Source: Wenzhouxiangella sp. XN201 | GTDB lineage: Bacteria; Pseudomonadota; Gammaproteobacteria; Xanthomonadales; Wenzhouxiangellaceae | DNA length: 64,000 nucleotides | Assembly (NCBI RefSeq): GCF_011008905.1 | Contig: NZ_JAAIVI010000017.1 | Coordinates: 1,527,750 to 1,591,749, forward strand | Direction of reading: 5' to 3' | Shown: positions 28,147 through 37,068 of the stretch, in pieces | Position numbering within the stretch: position 1 is the stretch's first letter | How the letters are laid out: the number at the start of each line of letters is the position of its first letter | Program-made: the position numbers and the translations under genes | The notes under the pieces: model-generated | Database searches by the model: none | Seen by the model: the letters and a program-made list of their open reading frames with translations, nothing else | Told to the model about the DNA's origin: nothing

Positions 28147-29390
28147 TCAAATCTTTTCAGTAACAGGGTGCCGTTGGTGCCGCCGAAGCCGAAGGAATTG
28201 CTCAGGGCCACGCTCAAGGGCTTTTCACGCGCCTCGTGGGGCACCAGGTCGATGTCGCGGCAGTCCGGGTCGATCTCGTCGAGGTTGATGGTCGGCGGGA
28301 CGATGCCGTCGCGCAGCGCAAGCGCCGTAAAGATGGCCTCGACGCCACCGGCAGCGCCCAGCAGGTGCCCGGTCATCGACTTGGTCGAACTCATCAGCAC
28401 CGTGCCGGCATGCTCTCCGAAACAGCGGCGCACGGCCGCGCACTCGGCACGGTCACCCAGCTGCGTGGATGTGCCGTGAGCATTGATGTACTCGACGTCT
28501 TCGGGGGCCAGGCCAGCATCTCGCACCGCCAGACTCATGCAGCGAGCCGCGCCCTCGCCTCCCTCGGACGGCGAGGTCATGTGATAGGCATCGCCGCTCA
28601 TGCCGTAACCGGCAACCTCGGCATAAATGGTGGCGCCACGCTTGCGTGCATGCTCGAATTCCTCGAGCACGACCACCCCGGCCCCGTTGCTGAGCACGAA
28701 ACCATCACGATCGACGTCCCAGGGTCGGCTGGCCTTTTCCGGCTCGTCGTTGCGAGTCGACAGGGCCTTGGCCGAAGTGAAGCCGCCGTAGGCAGTCGGC
28801 GTGGTGCCGAACTCTCCGCCCCCGGCAATCATCACGTCTGCATCGCCATAGGCAATCAGTCGGGCGGCATCGCCGATATTGTGGGTGGCCGTCGTGCAGG
28901 CCGTCACGATCGACAGGTTGGGACCTTTGTAGCCGAATTTGATCGAGAGATTTCCCGCGATCATGTTGATAATCACGCCGGGAATGAAGAATGGCGAAAT
29001 ACGACGCGGCCCACTTTCGAGGTAGGTCTGGTAGGTCTGCTCGATCGTCGAGATACCCCCGATGCCCGAGCCGATCGCCACGCCGATACGCTCTGCATTG
29101 TCCGGATGGGCCTCGAGGCCAGCATCCTCGATCGCCTGCATGGCTGCCGCCATGCCATAGTGAATGAAGGGATCGCACTTGCGCGCCTCTTTCGGCGACA
29201 GGTACTTGTCGACATCGAAATCGCGGATTTCACCCGCGATCTTTGCCGAAAAGCGCTCCGGGTCGAAAGCCTGGAGTGGCCCGATACCGCTACGGCCGTT
29301 GCAAATGGCCTCCCAGGCACTGGGCACGTCATTACCAACCGGCGAGACGCAACCCATCCCGGTTATCACGATCCGCCGGTCACCACGCAT
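28143..29390 (-). CDS. fabF: Beta-ketoacyl-ACP synthase II
   Basis: Elongation condensing enzyme of fatty acid synthesis. The 415-residue product starts RRIVITGMGCVSPVGNDV. The catalytic triad is Cys165 in VTACTTATHN, one His in NAHGTSTQLGD and the second in SMTGHLLGAAGGVE. The C-terminal glycine loop is SNSFGFGGTNG. It lies 47 bases downstream of acpP, the usual acpP-fabF pair, and its stop overlaps pabB. Confidence 0.96.
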   Translation of the reverse strand: MRGDRRIVITGMGCVSPVGNDVPSAWEAICNGRSGIGPLQAFDPERFSAKIAGEIRDFDVDKYLSPKEARKCDPFIHYGMAAAMQAIEDAGLEAHPDNAERIGVAIGSGIGGISTIEQTYQTYLESGPRRISPFFIPGVIINMIAGNLSIKFGYKGPNLSIVTACTTATHNIGDAARLIAYGDADVMIAGGGEFGTTPTAYGGFTSAKALSTRNDEPEKASRPWDVDRDGFVLSNGAGVVVLEEFEHARKRGATIYAEVAGYGMSGDAYHMTSPSEGGEGAARCMSLAVRDAGLAPEDVEYINAHGTSTQLGDRAECAAVRRCFGEHAGTVLMSSTKSMTGHLLGAAGGVEAIFTALALRDGIVPPTINLDEIDPDCRDIDLVPHEAREKPLSVALSNSFGFGGTNGTLLLKRFE

Positions 29391-29437
29391 GCGCGACTCC
29401 GTTCATTGACTTCAAGTGGGTCGGAAACAACGCCGAC

Positions 29438-29677
29438 TTACTTGTCGACGTTGGCCTTGATGTAGTCGATCGCCTGCTGAACGCTGGTGATCTTTTCGGC
29501 TTCCTCGTCGGGGATCTCGCACTCGAACTCTTCTTCCAGGGCCATGACGAGTTCGACGGTATCGAGCGAGTCGGCACCGAGATCGTCGACGAAGGAAGCA
29601 CTGGGGGTCACTTCTTCTTCCTTGACGCCCAACTGCTCGATCACGATTTTCTTGACGCGTTCTTCAATGCTGCTCAT
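29438..29677 (-). CDS. acpP: Acyl carrier protein
   Basis: Carries growing acyl chains on a 4'-phosphopantetheine arm. The ATG at 29677, preceded by GAGGAAATAGC, gives 79 residues. Ser37 in [20 protein letters not shown] is the attachment site. The product is strongly acidic, as is usual ([16 protein letters not shown]). It has its own candidate promoter in the 165-base gap after fabG. Confidence 0.98.
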   Translation of the reverse strand: MSSIEERVKKIVIEQLGVKEEEVTPSASFVDDLGADSLDTVELVMALEEEFECEIPDEEAEKITSVQQAIDYIKANVDK

Positions 29678-29720
29678 TGCTATTTCCTCTATTGGATGCA
29701 GGGTTGCCCAAAGCGGGCAC

Positions 29721-29750
29721 ATTGTAGTGAACAAATGCATTCACTGCCAG
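29721..29750 (-). promoter_or_regulatory. Candidate promoter for acpP-fabF
   Basis: Read leftward, CTGGCA and TACAAT lie 18 bases apart and 44 bases before the acpP ATG. The short GCCC/GGGC hairpin just downstream would sit at the mRNA 5' end. A dedicated acpP promoter is common because the protein is needed in large amounts. Confidence 0.45.
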
Positions 29751-29842
29751 TTCGATCGACCCGGATTCCCATTTCGGAACGCGGGCCCATAATTTGGTTA
29801 AAACGTACTCTATTTAGATAGTTAGAGGGCATATCCAACAAA

Positions 29843-30592
29843 TCAGGTCATATACATCCCGCCGTTGACATGCAGCGTCTGACCCGTCAGGTAGGACCCG
29901 GCCGGTCCGGCCAGGAAGCCAATGGCGGCCGCCACGTCCTCGACGGTGCCCAGGCGCCCCAGCGGAATCCCGTCTGTCAGACGCTGACGCTGTCCCTCAT
30001 CAAGTTCGCGGGTCATGTCGGTATCGATGAAGCCCGGCGCGACCACGTTGGCGGTAATTCCGCGACTGCCGACCTCGTGGGCCAGCGACCGCGTGAACCC
30101 TGCGACGCCGGCCTTGGCCGCCGCGTAATTGCTCTGACCCGGATTGCCACTGTAGCCGACCACGGACGAGACATTGACGACGCGTCCCGCGCGGGCCTTG
30201 AGCATACCGCGCAAGCAGGCGCGGGTAACCTGCATCAGACCGCGCAGGTTGGTATTCATGACGGCATCCCAGTCTTCGTCCTTGAGACGCATCAGCAACT
30301 GGTCGCGGGTAATCGCGGCATTGTTGACCAGAACAGTGACCGCACCGGCACGTTCATTGATGGTGCGAATCGTATTCTGAATGGCATCGGCATCGGTCAC
30401 GTCGAGCACCAGTCCGCGGCCGTCACCAAGGTCCTGGCTGATACGGTCAGCCCCGCCCTGCGAGGTCGCCGTGCCGAACACATCGCCACCCAGGGCCTTG
30501 AGCCAGGCAGCGGTGGCCTGGCCGATGCCCCGGCTGGCGCCGGTCACCAGCACGACCTGGTCGTCGATGCGATTCGCCGTATCGGGCGTCAT
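29843..30592 (-). CDS. fabG: 3-oxoacyl-ACP reductase
   Basis: NADPH-dependent reductase of the fatty acid cycle, short-chain dehydrogenase fold. The ATG at 30592 (MTPDTANRIDDQVVLVTGAS) gives 249 residues. The cofactor loop is TGASRGIGQA, the NNAA motif is VLVNNAAITRD, and the catalytic Ser-Tyr-Lys lies in NVSSVVGYSG and SNYAAAKAGV. Its ATG shares one base with the fabD stop. The C-terminus TGQTLHVNGGMYM is standard for FabG. Confidence 0.96.
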   Translation of the reverse strand: MTPDTANRIDDQVVLVTGASRGIGQATAAWLKALGGDVFGTATSQGGADRISQDLGDGRGLVLDVTDADAIQNTIRTINERAGAVTVLVNNAAITRDQLLMRLKDEDWDAVMNTNLRGLMQVTRACLRGMLKARAGRVVNVSSVVGYSGNPGQSNYAAAKAGVAGFTRSLAHEVGSRGITANVVAPGFIDTDMTRELDEGQRQRLTDGIPLGRLGTVEDVAAAIGFLAGPAGSYLTGQTLHVNGGMYMT

Positions 30593-31536
30593 CAGTTCGT
30601 CTCCTTCCAGTTCCGAATGGTTTCGTCGAGGGTATCGGGATCTTCCAGCCCGGCCCAGTTCGCCGCCCGCTCGATGCGCCGCCCCAGGCCACACAACACG
30701 CGGCCGGGCCCACACTCGGCCAGATTCATGATACCTGCGTCACAGATGGCGCGCACCGATTCAGTCCAGCGGACCGGACCGGTCAATTGCGCCACCAGCA
30801 CCTTCCGGATCGCCGCGGGATCGTCGTGACTGGCGACGTCGTGGTTGTGTACCACCGGAATCGACGGCGCCCGGATCTCGGTCCGCTCCAGCAATTCGCG
30901 CATGGCCTCGGCGGCCGGGGTCATGAGCGGGCAGTGTGACGGCACGCTCACCGGCAGCACCAGGGCCCGGCGGGCGCCCGCTTCCCGACACTTGTGCAGT
31001 GCCCGTTCCACGGCGGCCGAGTCACCGGCAATGACGATCTGCCCCGGTGAGTTGTAATTGGCCGGTACCACCACCTGGTCTTCGGCCACTTCACGGCAGA
31101 TGGCGGCCACCACCTCGTCTTCGAGTCCGAGGATGGCGGCCATCGCCCCCTCACCTTCGGCCACGGCGGCTTGCATCTGGCGTCCTCGCTCGGCGACCAG
31201 GCCCACGGCTGTCTCGAAATCGATGGCCTCGGCCGCGACCAGGGCGGAATATTCGCCCAGGCTGTGACCGGCCAGCCGGGCCGGCCTGGGTCCGCCCAGG
31301 TCCTGCCAGACGCGCCAGACGGCGACGGCCGCGGCGAGCAGGGCCGGCTGGGTCACTTCGGTGCGGTTGAGCTCGGCCTCGGGGCCCTTGCTGACCAACT
31401 GCCACAGGTCGATACCGAGAACCTGACCGGCCTGGTCGAAGGTCTCGCGCACGCGCCCATGGCGTTCAGCCAGATCGGCCAGCATGCCGACCGACTGCGA
31501 GCCCTGTCCCGGAAACAGCATCGAAAATTCACTCAT
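30592..31536 (-). CDS. fabD: Malonyl-CoA--ACP transacylase
   Basis: Loads malonyl groups onto acyl carrier protein. The 314-residue product begins MSEFSMLFPGQGSQSVGML. Ser92 in the nucleophile elbow GHSLGEYSAL is catalytic, and the partner His is in SVPSHCPLM. The Gln of PGQGSQ forms the oxyanion hole. It lies 57 bases downstream of fabH and overlaps fabG by one base. Confidence 0.96.
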   Translation of the reverse strand: MSEFSMLFPGQGSQSVGMLADLAERHGRVRETFDQAGQVLGIDLWQLVSKGPEAELNRTEVTQPALLAAAVAVWRVWQDLGGPRPARLAGHSLGEYSALVAAEAIDFETAVGLVAERGRQMQAAVAEGEGAMAAILGLEDEVVAAICREVAEDQVVVPANYNSPGQIVIAGDSAAVERALHKCREAGARRALVLPVSVPSHCPLMTPAAEAMRELLERTEIRAPSIPVVHNHDVASHDDPAAIRKVLVAQLTGPVRWTESVRAICDAGIMNLAECGPGRVLCGLGRRIERAANWAGLEDPDTLDETIRNWKETN

Positions 31537-31593
31537 GCGTTCTTCCTGGAGGTCATTGAATGAGAATGAAACTGGCGAAGCGCTCGGCGAGGA

Positions 31594-32559
31594 TCAGTAG
31601 ACGATCAGGGCCGCACCCCAGGTGAACCCGCCTCCGAACGCCTCCAGCAAAAGCTTGTCACCACGCTGGATGCGCCCGCTTTTCAGGGCCTCGTCCAGGG
31701 CCATGGGCACCGACGCGGCCGACGTATTGCCGTGGCGATCGACCGTCACGATGACCTGGTCCATCGACATCTTGAGCTTGCGTGCGGTGGCCTTGATGAT
31801 GCGCAGGTTGGCCTGGTGGGGAATCAGCCAGTCGAGATCTTCCTTGTCGAGCTGGTTGGCGGCCAGGGTTTCATCGACAATCCGCCCGAGCGTGTTGACC
31901 GCCACCTTGAAGACTTCGTTGCCGCGCATGCGTACGTTCACGCCGCCCCGCGGTTCGGCAGTGAACCCGCGCGATACGCCGACGTCGACCTTGAGCAGGT
32001 CGCCGTAACCACCGTTGGCATGGATATGGGTCGAGAGAATGCCCGGCTCCTCATCCGCGGCGAGCACGGCCGCGCCGGCCCCATCGCCAAACAGGACGCA
32101 GGTACCCCGGTCGGTCCAGTCGAGCATGCGCGTGAGCGTTTCAGCGCCGACGACAAGCACATTGCGCGCCGTGCCATTGCGAATGTACTGGTCGGCCACC
32201 GACAACGCGTAGATGAACCCCGAACAAGCGGCATTGATATCGAAGGCGCCGCACTCGGCCATGCCCAGACGATGCTGCAACAGGCAGGCGGTGGAGGGAA
32301 AGACCACATCCGGCGTCGTCGTACCGACCAGCAGAAGATCGATATCGCCGGGTTCGAGACCGGCGTCTTCCATGGCCCGCCGGGCGGCCTGCTCGGCCAG
32401 GTCGCAGGTGGTTTCGTCATCGGCCGCGACATGCCGCTGGGCAATCCCGGTCCGCTCGCGAATCCACTCGTCGCTGGTGTCGACCATGCGCTCGAGATCC
32501 TGATTGGTCAGGATCTTTTCGGGCAGGTAGCGGCCGGTTCCGATGATGCGCGAATACAT
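31594..32559 (-). CDS. fabH: Beta-ketoacyl-ACP synthase III
   Basis: Starts fatty acid synthesis by condensing acyl-CoA with malonyl-ACP. The 321-residue product starts [19 protein letters not shown]. Catalytic residues are Cys112 in [11 protein letters not shown], His in [10 protein letters not shown] and Asn in [10 protein letters not shown]. The C-terminal [11 protein letters not shown] is standard. It is 25 bases downstream of plsX, within the plsX-fabHDG cluster. Confidence 0.96.
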   Translation of the reverse strand: MYSRIIGTGRYLPEKILTNQDLERMVDTSDEWIRERTGIAQRHVAADDETTCDLAEQAARRAMEDAGLEPGDIDLLLVGTTTPDVVFPSTACLLQHRLGMAECGAFDINAACSGFIYALSVADQYIRNGTARNVLVVGAETLTRMLDWTDRGTCVLFGDGAGAAVLAADEEPGILSTHIHANGGYGDLLKVDVGVSRGFTAEPRGGVNVRMRGNEVFKVAVNTLGRIVDETLAANQLDKEDLDWLIPHQANLRIIKATARKLKMSMDQVIVTVDRHGNTSAASVPMALDEALKSGRIQRGDKLLLEAFGGGFTWGAALIVY

Positions 32560-32584
32560 GATCGATTGGTTCCCTGCGTTTCGG

Positions 32585-33583
32585 TCAGTAACTTGTCCAG
32601 AGCGCGTGCTCGAGCTCGGGAATCAGATTGCGCCGCGCCTCCAGCGCCGCCAGCCGGATGGCGGAGGCGAAACCGCGCTTGCAGGCGCCGCCGTGACTCT
32701 TGATCACGATGCCGCGCACGCCCAGCAACGGGGCCCCATTATGCCGGGCCGGGTCGAGCTTGTCATACAGGCGCTGCAGCGGGCGCTTGAGTACCAGGCC
32801 GCGCCAGGGCCCGGTCTGTTGCCGCATTTCGTGGAACATGAGCCGAGCCATGCCCTCCGCGGTCTTGAGCAGTACGTTGCCGGCAAAGCCGTCACAGACG
32901 ACCAGGTCGACGTCGCCGGCGATGACGCGATCGGCTTCGATAAACCCAGCGTAGTCGAGTTGCGGATCGGCCTCGATCATCCGCGCCGCCTCTCGCACGA
33001 CGTCGGGACCCTTGCCGGGTTCACTGCCGATGTTGAGCAGGCCGATGCGGGGAGGCCGCCCCGTCACGACGCGAACGACCGTACTCCCCATCTGGGCGAA
33101 CTCGTGCAGGCGTTGCGCATTGACACCAACGTTGGCCCCAAGATCGAGCATCCAGACCACCTGGTCAGCGGTCGGCAGGGCCGCCATCAGGGCCGGTCGT
33201 TCGACGCCCGGCAACATGCCCAGCACCTGCCTCGAAAGCGCCATCAGGGCGCCCGTGCTGCCGGCGCTTACCACGGCTGCCGCCCGGCCCGCTGCCAACT
33301 GCTCCAGACCCAGCTGCATGCTGCTGCCCTGCCCGCGTCGGAGCGCCTGGGCAGCACCGACATCCATCTCGAGCACCTGTTCGGCGGCGAGCAATTCGAC
33401 CCGGTCGTGTCCGCCCAGACCGTAACGGGCGAGCCGTTCGGGAAGGTTTCGACGGCCGACCAGCGTCAGCTCGAGGGAAGGGTCGTCGCGCAGGGCCAGG
33501 CTGGCAGCCGCCAGCGCGGTATCGGCGCCGCCATCTCCACTGGCCGCGTCAACGACCACCCGGAGGCGTTCGCTCTGCGCCAT
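32585..33583 (-). CDS. plsX: Phosphate acyltransferase PlsX
   Basis: Makes acyl-phosphate from acyl-ACP as the first step of the PlsX/PlsY route to phosphatidic acid. The 332-residue product has [32 protein letters not shown] and [18 protein letters not shown], all PlsX signatures. The MGG(D/N) motif expected near the N-terminus (usual VDAMGGD) reads [11 protein letters not shown] here, a small departure. It follows rpmF by 17 bases, as in E. coli. Confidence 0.93.
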   Translation of the reverse strand: MAQSERLRVVVDAASGDGGADTALAAASLALRDDPSLELTLVGRRNLPERLARYGLGGHDRVELLAAEQVLEMDVGAAQALRRGQGSSMQLGLEQLAAGRAAAVVSAGSTGALMALSRQVLGMLPGVERPALMAALPTADQVVWMLDLGANVGVNAQRLHEFAQMGSTVVRVVTGRPPRIGLLNIGSEPGKGPDVVREAARMIEADPQLDYAGFIEADRVIAGDVDLVVCDGFAGNVLLKTAEGMARLMFHEMRQQTGPWRGLVLKRPLQRLYDKLDPARHNGAPLLGVRGIVIKSHGGACKRGFASAIRLAALEARRNLIPELEHALWTSY

Positions 33584-33600
33584 GACTCCCTCGCCGGGAT

Positions 33601-33813
33601 TCAGGCCTGGCCTTCCTCGAGTTCGTCTTCGTCAATTTCGGGAGCAACTTCCACCACCTGCCGGCCCCGGTAGAAACCCTCGGCCGATACGTGATGGCGG
33701 CGATGGATCTCGCCGGTGGTCGATTCTTCCGAAAGCGTCGGCCCGCTGAGGCTATCGTGCGAGCGGCGCATTCCCCGCTTCGAGGGGGTCTTGCGACTTT
33801 TTTGAACAGCCAT
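33601..33813 (-). CDS. rpmF: 50S ribosomal protein L32
   Basis: Structural protein of the large ribosomal subunit. The ATG at 33813 ([20 protein letters not shown]) gives 70 residues, slightly longer than E. coli L32 (57). The body continues [20 protein letters not shown]; the extra length is an acidic C-terminal tail ending [10 protein letters not shown]. No zinc-binding cysteines are seen, so this is the cysteine-free form. It follows yceD by one base. Confidence 0.96.
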   Translation of the reverse strand: MAVQKSRKTPSKRGMRRSHDSLSGPTLSEESTTGEIHRRHHVSAEGFYRGRQVVEVAPEIDEDELEEGQA

Positions 33814-33814
33814 T

Positions 33815-34336
33815 TCAGTCTCCTGTGTCGTTATCCGTATCGCTTCGCTTGCGCAATTCATCCAGCCCGGCAAAAGGCCGGTGGGTGTCGGCCGGCGGTC
33901 GCTCCTCGCCCATCCGCTCCGAGGCCGGATCGACCGGCACCAGCGGCAGGCCGAGCATGACCTCCTCACCAATCAGCCGCACCAGCTCGACCTTGTTGTC
34001 GGGGCATAGCAACGGCTCGTAATTCTCGGGCAGGCTTTCGGCCTGGCGATCGTCAGCCACGATACCCACGGTCGAGCAGCTCTTGATCGGGTAGTCGAAT
34101 CGCTTCAGCGTTCGCTGGCAATGCAACGGCACTTGACCGCTGACACTCACCTCGACGCGTACCTGACGCTGTTCGTCCAGCCCGAAGACCACGCGAAATC
34201 CGATTTCCGCATCGCCCGGATCGGCTATCATGCCTTCCAGGCGATCCAGCCGGGCCAGAGGCACCGTACCGCTGAACTCGCGTCCGGCCGCGGCCGCTTT
34301 GCCCGGATCAATCCAGTCTGGAAAGTCTCGCGACAT
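33815..34336 (-). CDS. yceD: YceD/DUF177 family protein (23S rRNA accumulation protein)
   Basis: The 173-residue product aligns with E. coli Yce[20 protein letters not shown] at the start, then [35 protein letters not shown] and [12 protein letters not shown]. YceD proteins are linked to 23S rRNA processing and are nearly always encoded before rpmF. The paired cysteines of E. coli YceD (CxxC) are reduced to one Cys with another about 15 residues later. A consensus -10 sits so close to the ATG that the transcript may be leaderless. Confidence 0.9.
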   Translation of the reverse strand: MSRDFPDWIDPGKAAAAGREFSGTVPLARLDRLEGMIADPGDAEIGFRVVFGLDEQRQVRVEVSVSGQVPLHCQRTLKRFDYPIKSCSTVGIVADDRQAESLPENYEPLLCPDNKVELVRLIGEEVMLGLPLVPVDPASERMGEERPPADTHRPFAGLDELRKRSDTDNDTGD

Positions 34337-34345
34337 AAGCCGGCC

Positions 34346-34372
34346 ATTATATCACTCCTTACGATTCGACAA
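34346..34372 (-). promoter_or_regulatory. Strong extended -10 promoter for yceD-rpmF-plsX
   Basis: Read leftward, TGATATAAT gives a perfect -10 with the extended TGn. TTGTCG lies 15 bases upstream as a weak -35. The hexamer ends 9 bases before the yceD ATG, which would place the transcript start within about three bases of the start codon. Confidence 0.6.
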
Positions 34373-34386
34373 CACGATTCTCAAGC

Positions 34387-34977
34387 GTGAAAGATGATCC
34401 TTCCAAGCAGCCTTTGATTCTGGCCTCCGGCTCGCCCTATCGGGCCGAATTGCTGGAGCGCCTGGAGTTACCCTTCGAGGTCCGCCCGGCGGATATTGAC
34501 GAGTCCCCACAAGAGGACGAGGCCGCCGATCGGCTGGCCGAACGCCTCGCCCTGGCCAAGGCATCGGCGCTGGCTGTCACCCACCCCGGCCGGCTGGTGA
34601 TCGGCTCCGATCAGGTTGCGGTCTGCCGGGGTCGCCTGTTGGGCAAACCCGGAACGCGCAGCAAGGCGATCGAGCAGCTGGCATGGTGCAGCGGTGCCGA
34701 GGTTGTCTTCCACAGTGCCCTGGCGCTGGTACGCGATGCCCGGCGGGTCACTCGCAACGTACCGACACGCGTGCAGATGCGATCACTCGAGCGCGAACGG
34801 ATCGAGCGTTACATCGATCGCGATCAGCCGCTGGACTGCGCCGGGGCCATGAAGAGCGAGTCACTGGGCATCTGCCTGGCACGCGCCATCGAAAGCGACG
34901 ACCCCACGGCCCTGATCGGTCTGCCCCTGATCGCCCTGGTCGACCTGTTGACCGAGTTCGGGATCGAGCTGCTCTGA
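34387..34977 (+). CDS. yceF: Maf-family nucleotide pyrophosphatase (YceF-type)
   Basis: Hydrolyses modified nucleoside triphosphates to monophosphates; E. coli YceF prefers 7-methyl-GTP. The GTG start gives 196 residues. ILASGSPYRAELLERL is the Maf N-terminal motif, VIGSDQVAVCRGRLLGKPG the central one, and CAGAMKSESLGICL matches the YceF type (the dTTP/UTP Maf usually has KAGAYGIQG). It is divergent from yceD across 50 bases, as in E. coli. Confidence 0.92.
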   Translation: MKDDPSKQPLILASGSPYRAELLERLELPFEVRPADIDESPQEDEAADRLAERLALAKASALAVTHPGRLVIGSDQVAVCRGRLLGKPGTRSKAIEQLAWCSGAEVVFHSALALVRDARRVTRNVPTRVQMRSLERERIERYIDRDQPLDCAGAMKSESLGICLARAIESDDPTALIGLPLIALVDLLTEFGIELL

Positions 34978-35058
34978 AACGCGGAAGCGGGCTTCGTAAA
35001 CAGGTGAAGCGAGCTTGGTGATAAGCTAGTCCATACGCACCTGAATGGAGTGATCTGG

Positions 35059-37068
35059 ATGGCCGCGAACGCCTCGAACGACCGTTCCCTGAAGCACTGG
35101 CGCCTGGAATCCGACCTCGACGGCATCGTCTGGCTTTACCTCGACCGCGCCGACGAAAAAGTCAACAGCCTGAGCTCGGAAGTCCTGACCGAACTTGGGT
35201 CCATTGTTTCGAGATTGGAGGACGACAAGCCCACCGGTCTCGTGCTGATGTCGGCCAAGCCGAAATCGTTCATCGTCGGCGCCGATGTGCGTGAGTTCGA
35301 CGCCACCGACGATGTCGACGAACTGCGCCGCAACGTGCGTGAGGTCCACGAACTGTTCGGACGCATCGACGCGCTGCCCTTTCCCACGACCGTGGCCTTC
35401 GAGGGATACTGCCTCGGCGGCGGACTGGAACTGGCGCTGTGCTTCGACTACCGCATCGCGCTGGATGCCGATCACACGCGCATCGGTTTTCCGGAAGTCA
35501 ATCTCGGCATCTACCCCGGCTTTGGCGGTTCCGGTCGCAGCATCCGGGCCATGGGCGGGCTCCAGGCGATGCAGATCATGCTGACCGGCAAGATGCTGCG
35601 CGCCCGCGCCGCAAAGGGCCTGGGCCTGATCGACCAGACGGTCGACGTGCACGGTTCGCTGCGCTGGGCCGCGCGCAATGCCATCCTGAAGAAACGCAAA
35701 TCGCGCAAGCCGGGGCTGACTGCCCAGGCCACCACCTGGGGGCCGGTGCGCCGGTTCCTGGCCGGTCAGATGCGCAAGCAGACCGGGCGCAAAGCGCGCA
35801 AGGACCACTATCCGGCACCCTACGTCCTGATCGATGCCTTCGAGGAATCCGGCGACTCCTGCGCGGGCATGATCCGTATCGAGGCCGAAGAAGTGCCGAA
35901 GCTGCTGGCAGGCGACACCTCGCGCAATCTCAGGCGGGTGTTCCGGCTGATGGAGATGCTCAAGGCACAGGGCAAGCGCAGCGATTTCAAGGCGCGCCGC
36001 GTTCATGTCATCGGCGCCGGCGTGATGGGTGGCGACATTGCCGCCTGGTGTGCCTCGCGCGGTCTCGAAGTCACGTTGCAGGACCGCGAGATGAAGTATA
36101 TCGAGCCCGCCCTCAAGCGGGCGGCGTCGCTGTTCAAGCGCAAGCTCAAGGCACCAACGGCCGTCGCAGCGGCGAAAAGCCGCCTGGTCGCCGATGTCGA
36201 AGGCGAAGGCATCGCGCGTGCCGATGTCATCATCGAGGCTATTTTCGAGGACCGCGACGCCAAGCGCGAACTGTTTGCCGAGGTCGACAAGAAGGCCGCA
36301 AGGCACGCCTTGCTGGCGACCAACACCTCGGCCATCCCGCTGTCGGAACTGGCCGATGTCCTGGGTAAGCCGTCGCGACTGATCGGCCTGCATTTTTTCA
36401 ATCCGGTGGCCAAAATGCCGCTGGTCGAAATCGTCCACGATCCCGGCGTTTCCGATACGGGCCGGGTCAACGACGGCTCGAGCTTTGCCACCCAGATCGG
36501 CAAGTACGCCCTGCCGGTCACCTCGACGCCGGGATTCCTGGTCAACCGGGTCTTGGCGCCCTACATGCGCAATGCCATGAAGATGCACCGTGAGGGTGCG
36601 CCGAAGGAAGCGCTGGACAAGGCGGCCGAGCGCTTCGGCATGCCCATGGGACCGGTGGAACTGGCCGATACCGTCGGCCTGGACGTCGGCCTGGGCGTGA
36701 TCAAGACCCTGATGGGTGACGATGCCGGCGAAGAGCGCAAGGTGCTGGAGGAAATGGTCGAGGCCGGCAAGCTCGGCAAGAAGTCCGGCGAGGGCTTCTA
36801 TCGCTGGAAGGACGGCAAGCCCCAACGCGACGGCGAAGCGCACAAGGGACACGATCTCGACAAACTCGCCGAGCAGTTGATGCAGCCCTACTTCGATGAG
36901 TGCCGGGCCTGTCTCGACGACCGGGTGGTCGAAGATGCCGACCTGCTCGATGCCGGCATGATCTTCGGCACCGGTTTCGCACCCTTCCGGGGCGGACCGC
37001 TGCACTATCTGGAAACCCGACAGGAAGACAAGACGACCAACGCAGCCGACAAGGAGCAGTCCCGATGA
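35059..37068 (+). CDS. fadJ: Fatty acid oxidation complex alpha subunit (enoyl-CoA hydratase / 3-hydroxyacyl-CoA dehydrogenase)
   Basis: Bifunctional beta-oxidation enzyme. I prefer the ATG at 35059 (669 residues), 8 bases after GGAG, over a GTG three codons upstream. The crotonase half has GYCLGGGLELALCFDYRIA and GFPEVNLGIYPGFGG with both catalytic Glu residues. The dehydrogenase half starts HVIGAGVMGGDIAAWCAS and has the catalytic His in GLHFFNPVAKMPLVEI. The C-terminal domain ends GTGFAPFRGGPLHYL. The start overlaps nothing upstream, and the stop overlaps fadI by 4 bases (ATGA). Confidence 0.93.
   Translation: MAANASNDRSLKHWRLESDLDGIVWLYLDRADEKVNSLSSEVLTELGSIVSRLEDDKPTGLVLMSAKPKSFIVGADVREFDATDDVDELRRNVREVHELFGRIDALPFPTTVAFEGYCLGGGLELALCFDYRIALDADHTRIGFPEVNLGIYPGFGGSGRSIRAMGGLQAMQIMLTGKMLRARAAKGLGLIDQTVDVHGSLRWAARNAILKKRKSRKPGLTAQATTWGPVRRFLAGQMRKQTGRKARKDHYPAPYVLIDAFEESGDSCAGMIRIEAEEVPKLLAGDTSRNLRRVFRLMEMLKAQGKRSDFKARRVHVIGAGVMGGDIAAWCASRGLEVTLQDREMKYIEPALKRAASLFKRKLKAPTAVAAAKSRLVADVEGEGIARADVIIEAIFEDRDAKRELFAEVDKKAARHALLATNTSAIPLSELADVLGKPSRLIGLHFFNPVAKMPLVEIVHDPGVSDTGRVNDGSSFATQIGKYALPVTSTPGFLVNRVLAPYMRNAMKMHREGAPKEALDKAAERFGMPMGPVELADTVGLDVGLGVIKTLMGDDAGEERKVLEEMVEAGKLGKKSGEGFYRWKDGKPQRDGEAHKGHDLDKLAEQLMQPYFDECRACLDDRVVEDADLLDAGMIFGTGFAPFRGGPLHYLETRQEDKTTNAADKEQSR

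Noticed and set aside
35026-37005. A 659-codon minus-strand frame opposite fadJ
   Set aside because: It mirrors the fadJ codons exactly in register, is rich in His/Gln/Asp, and resembles no protein family.
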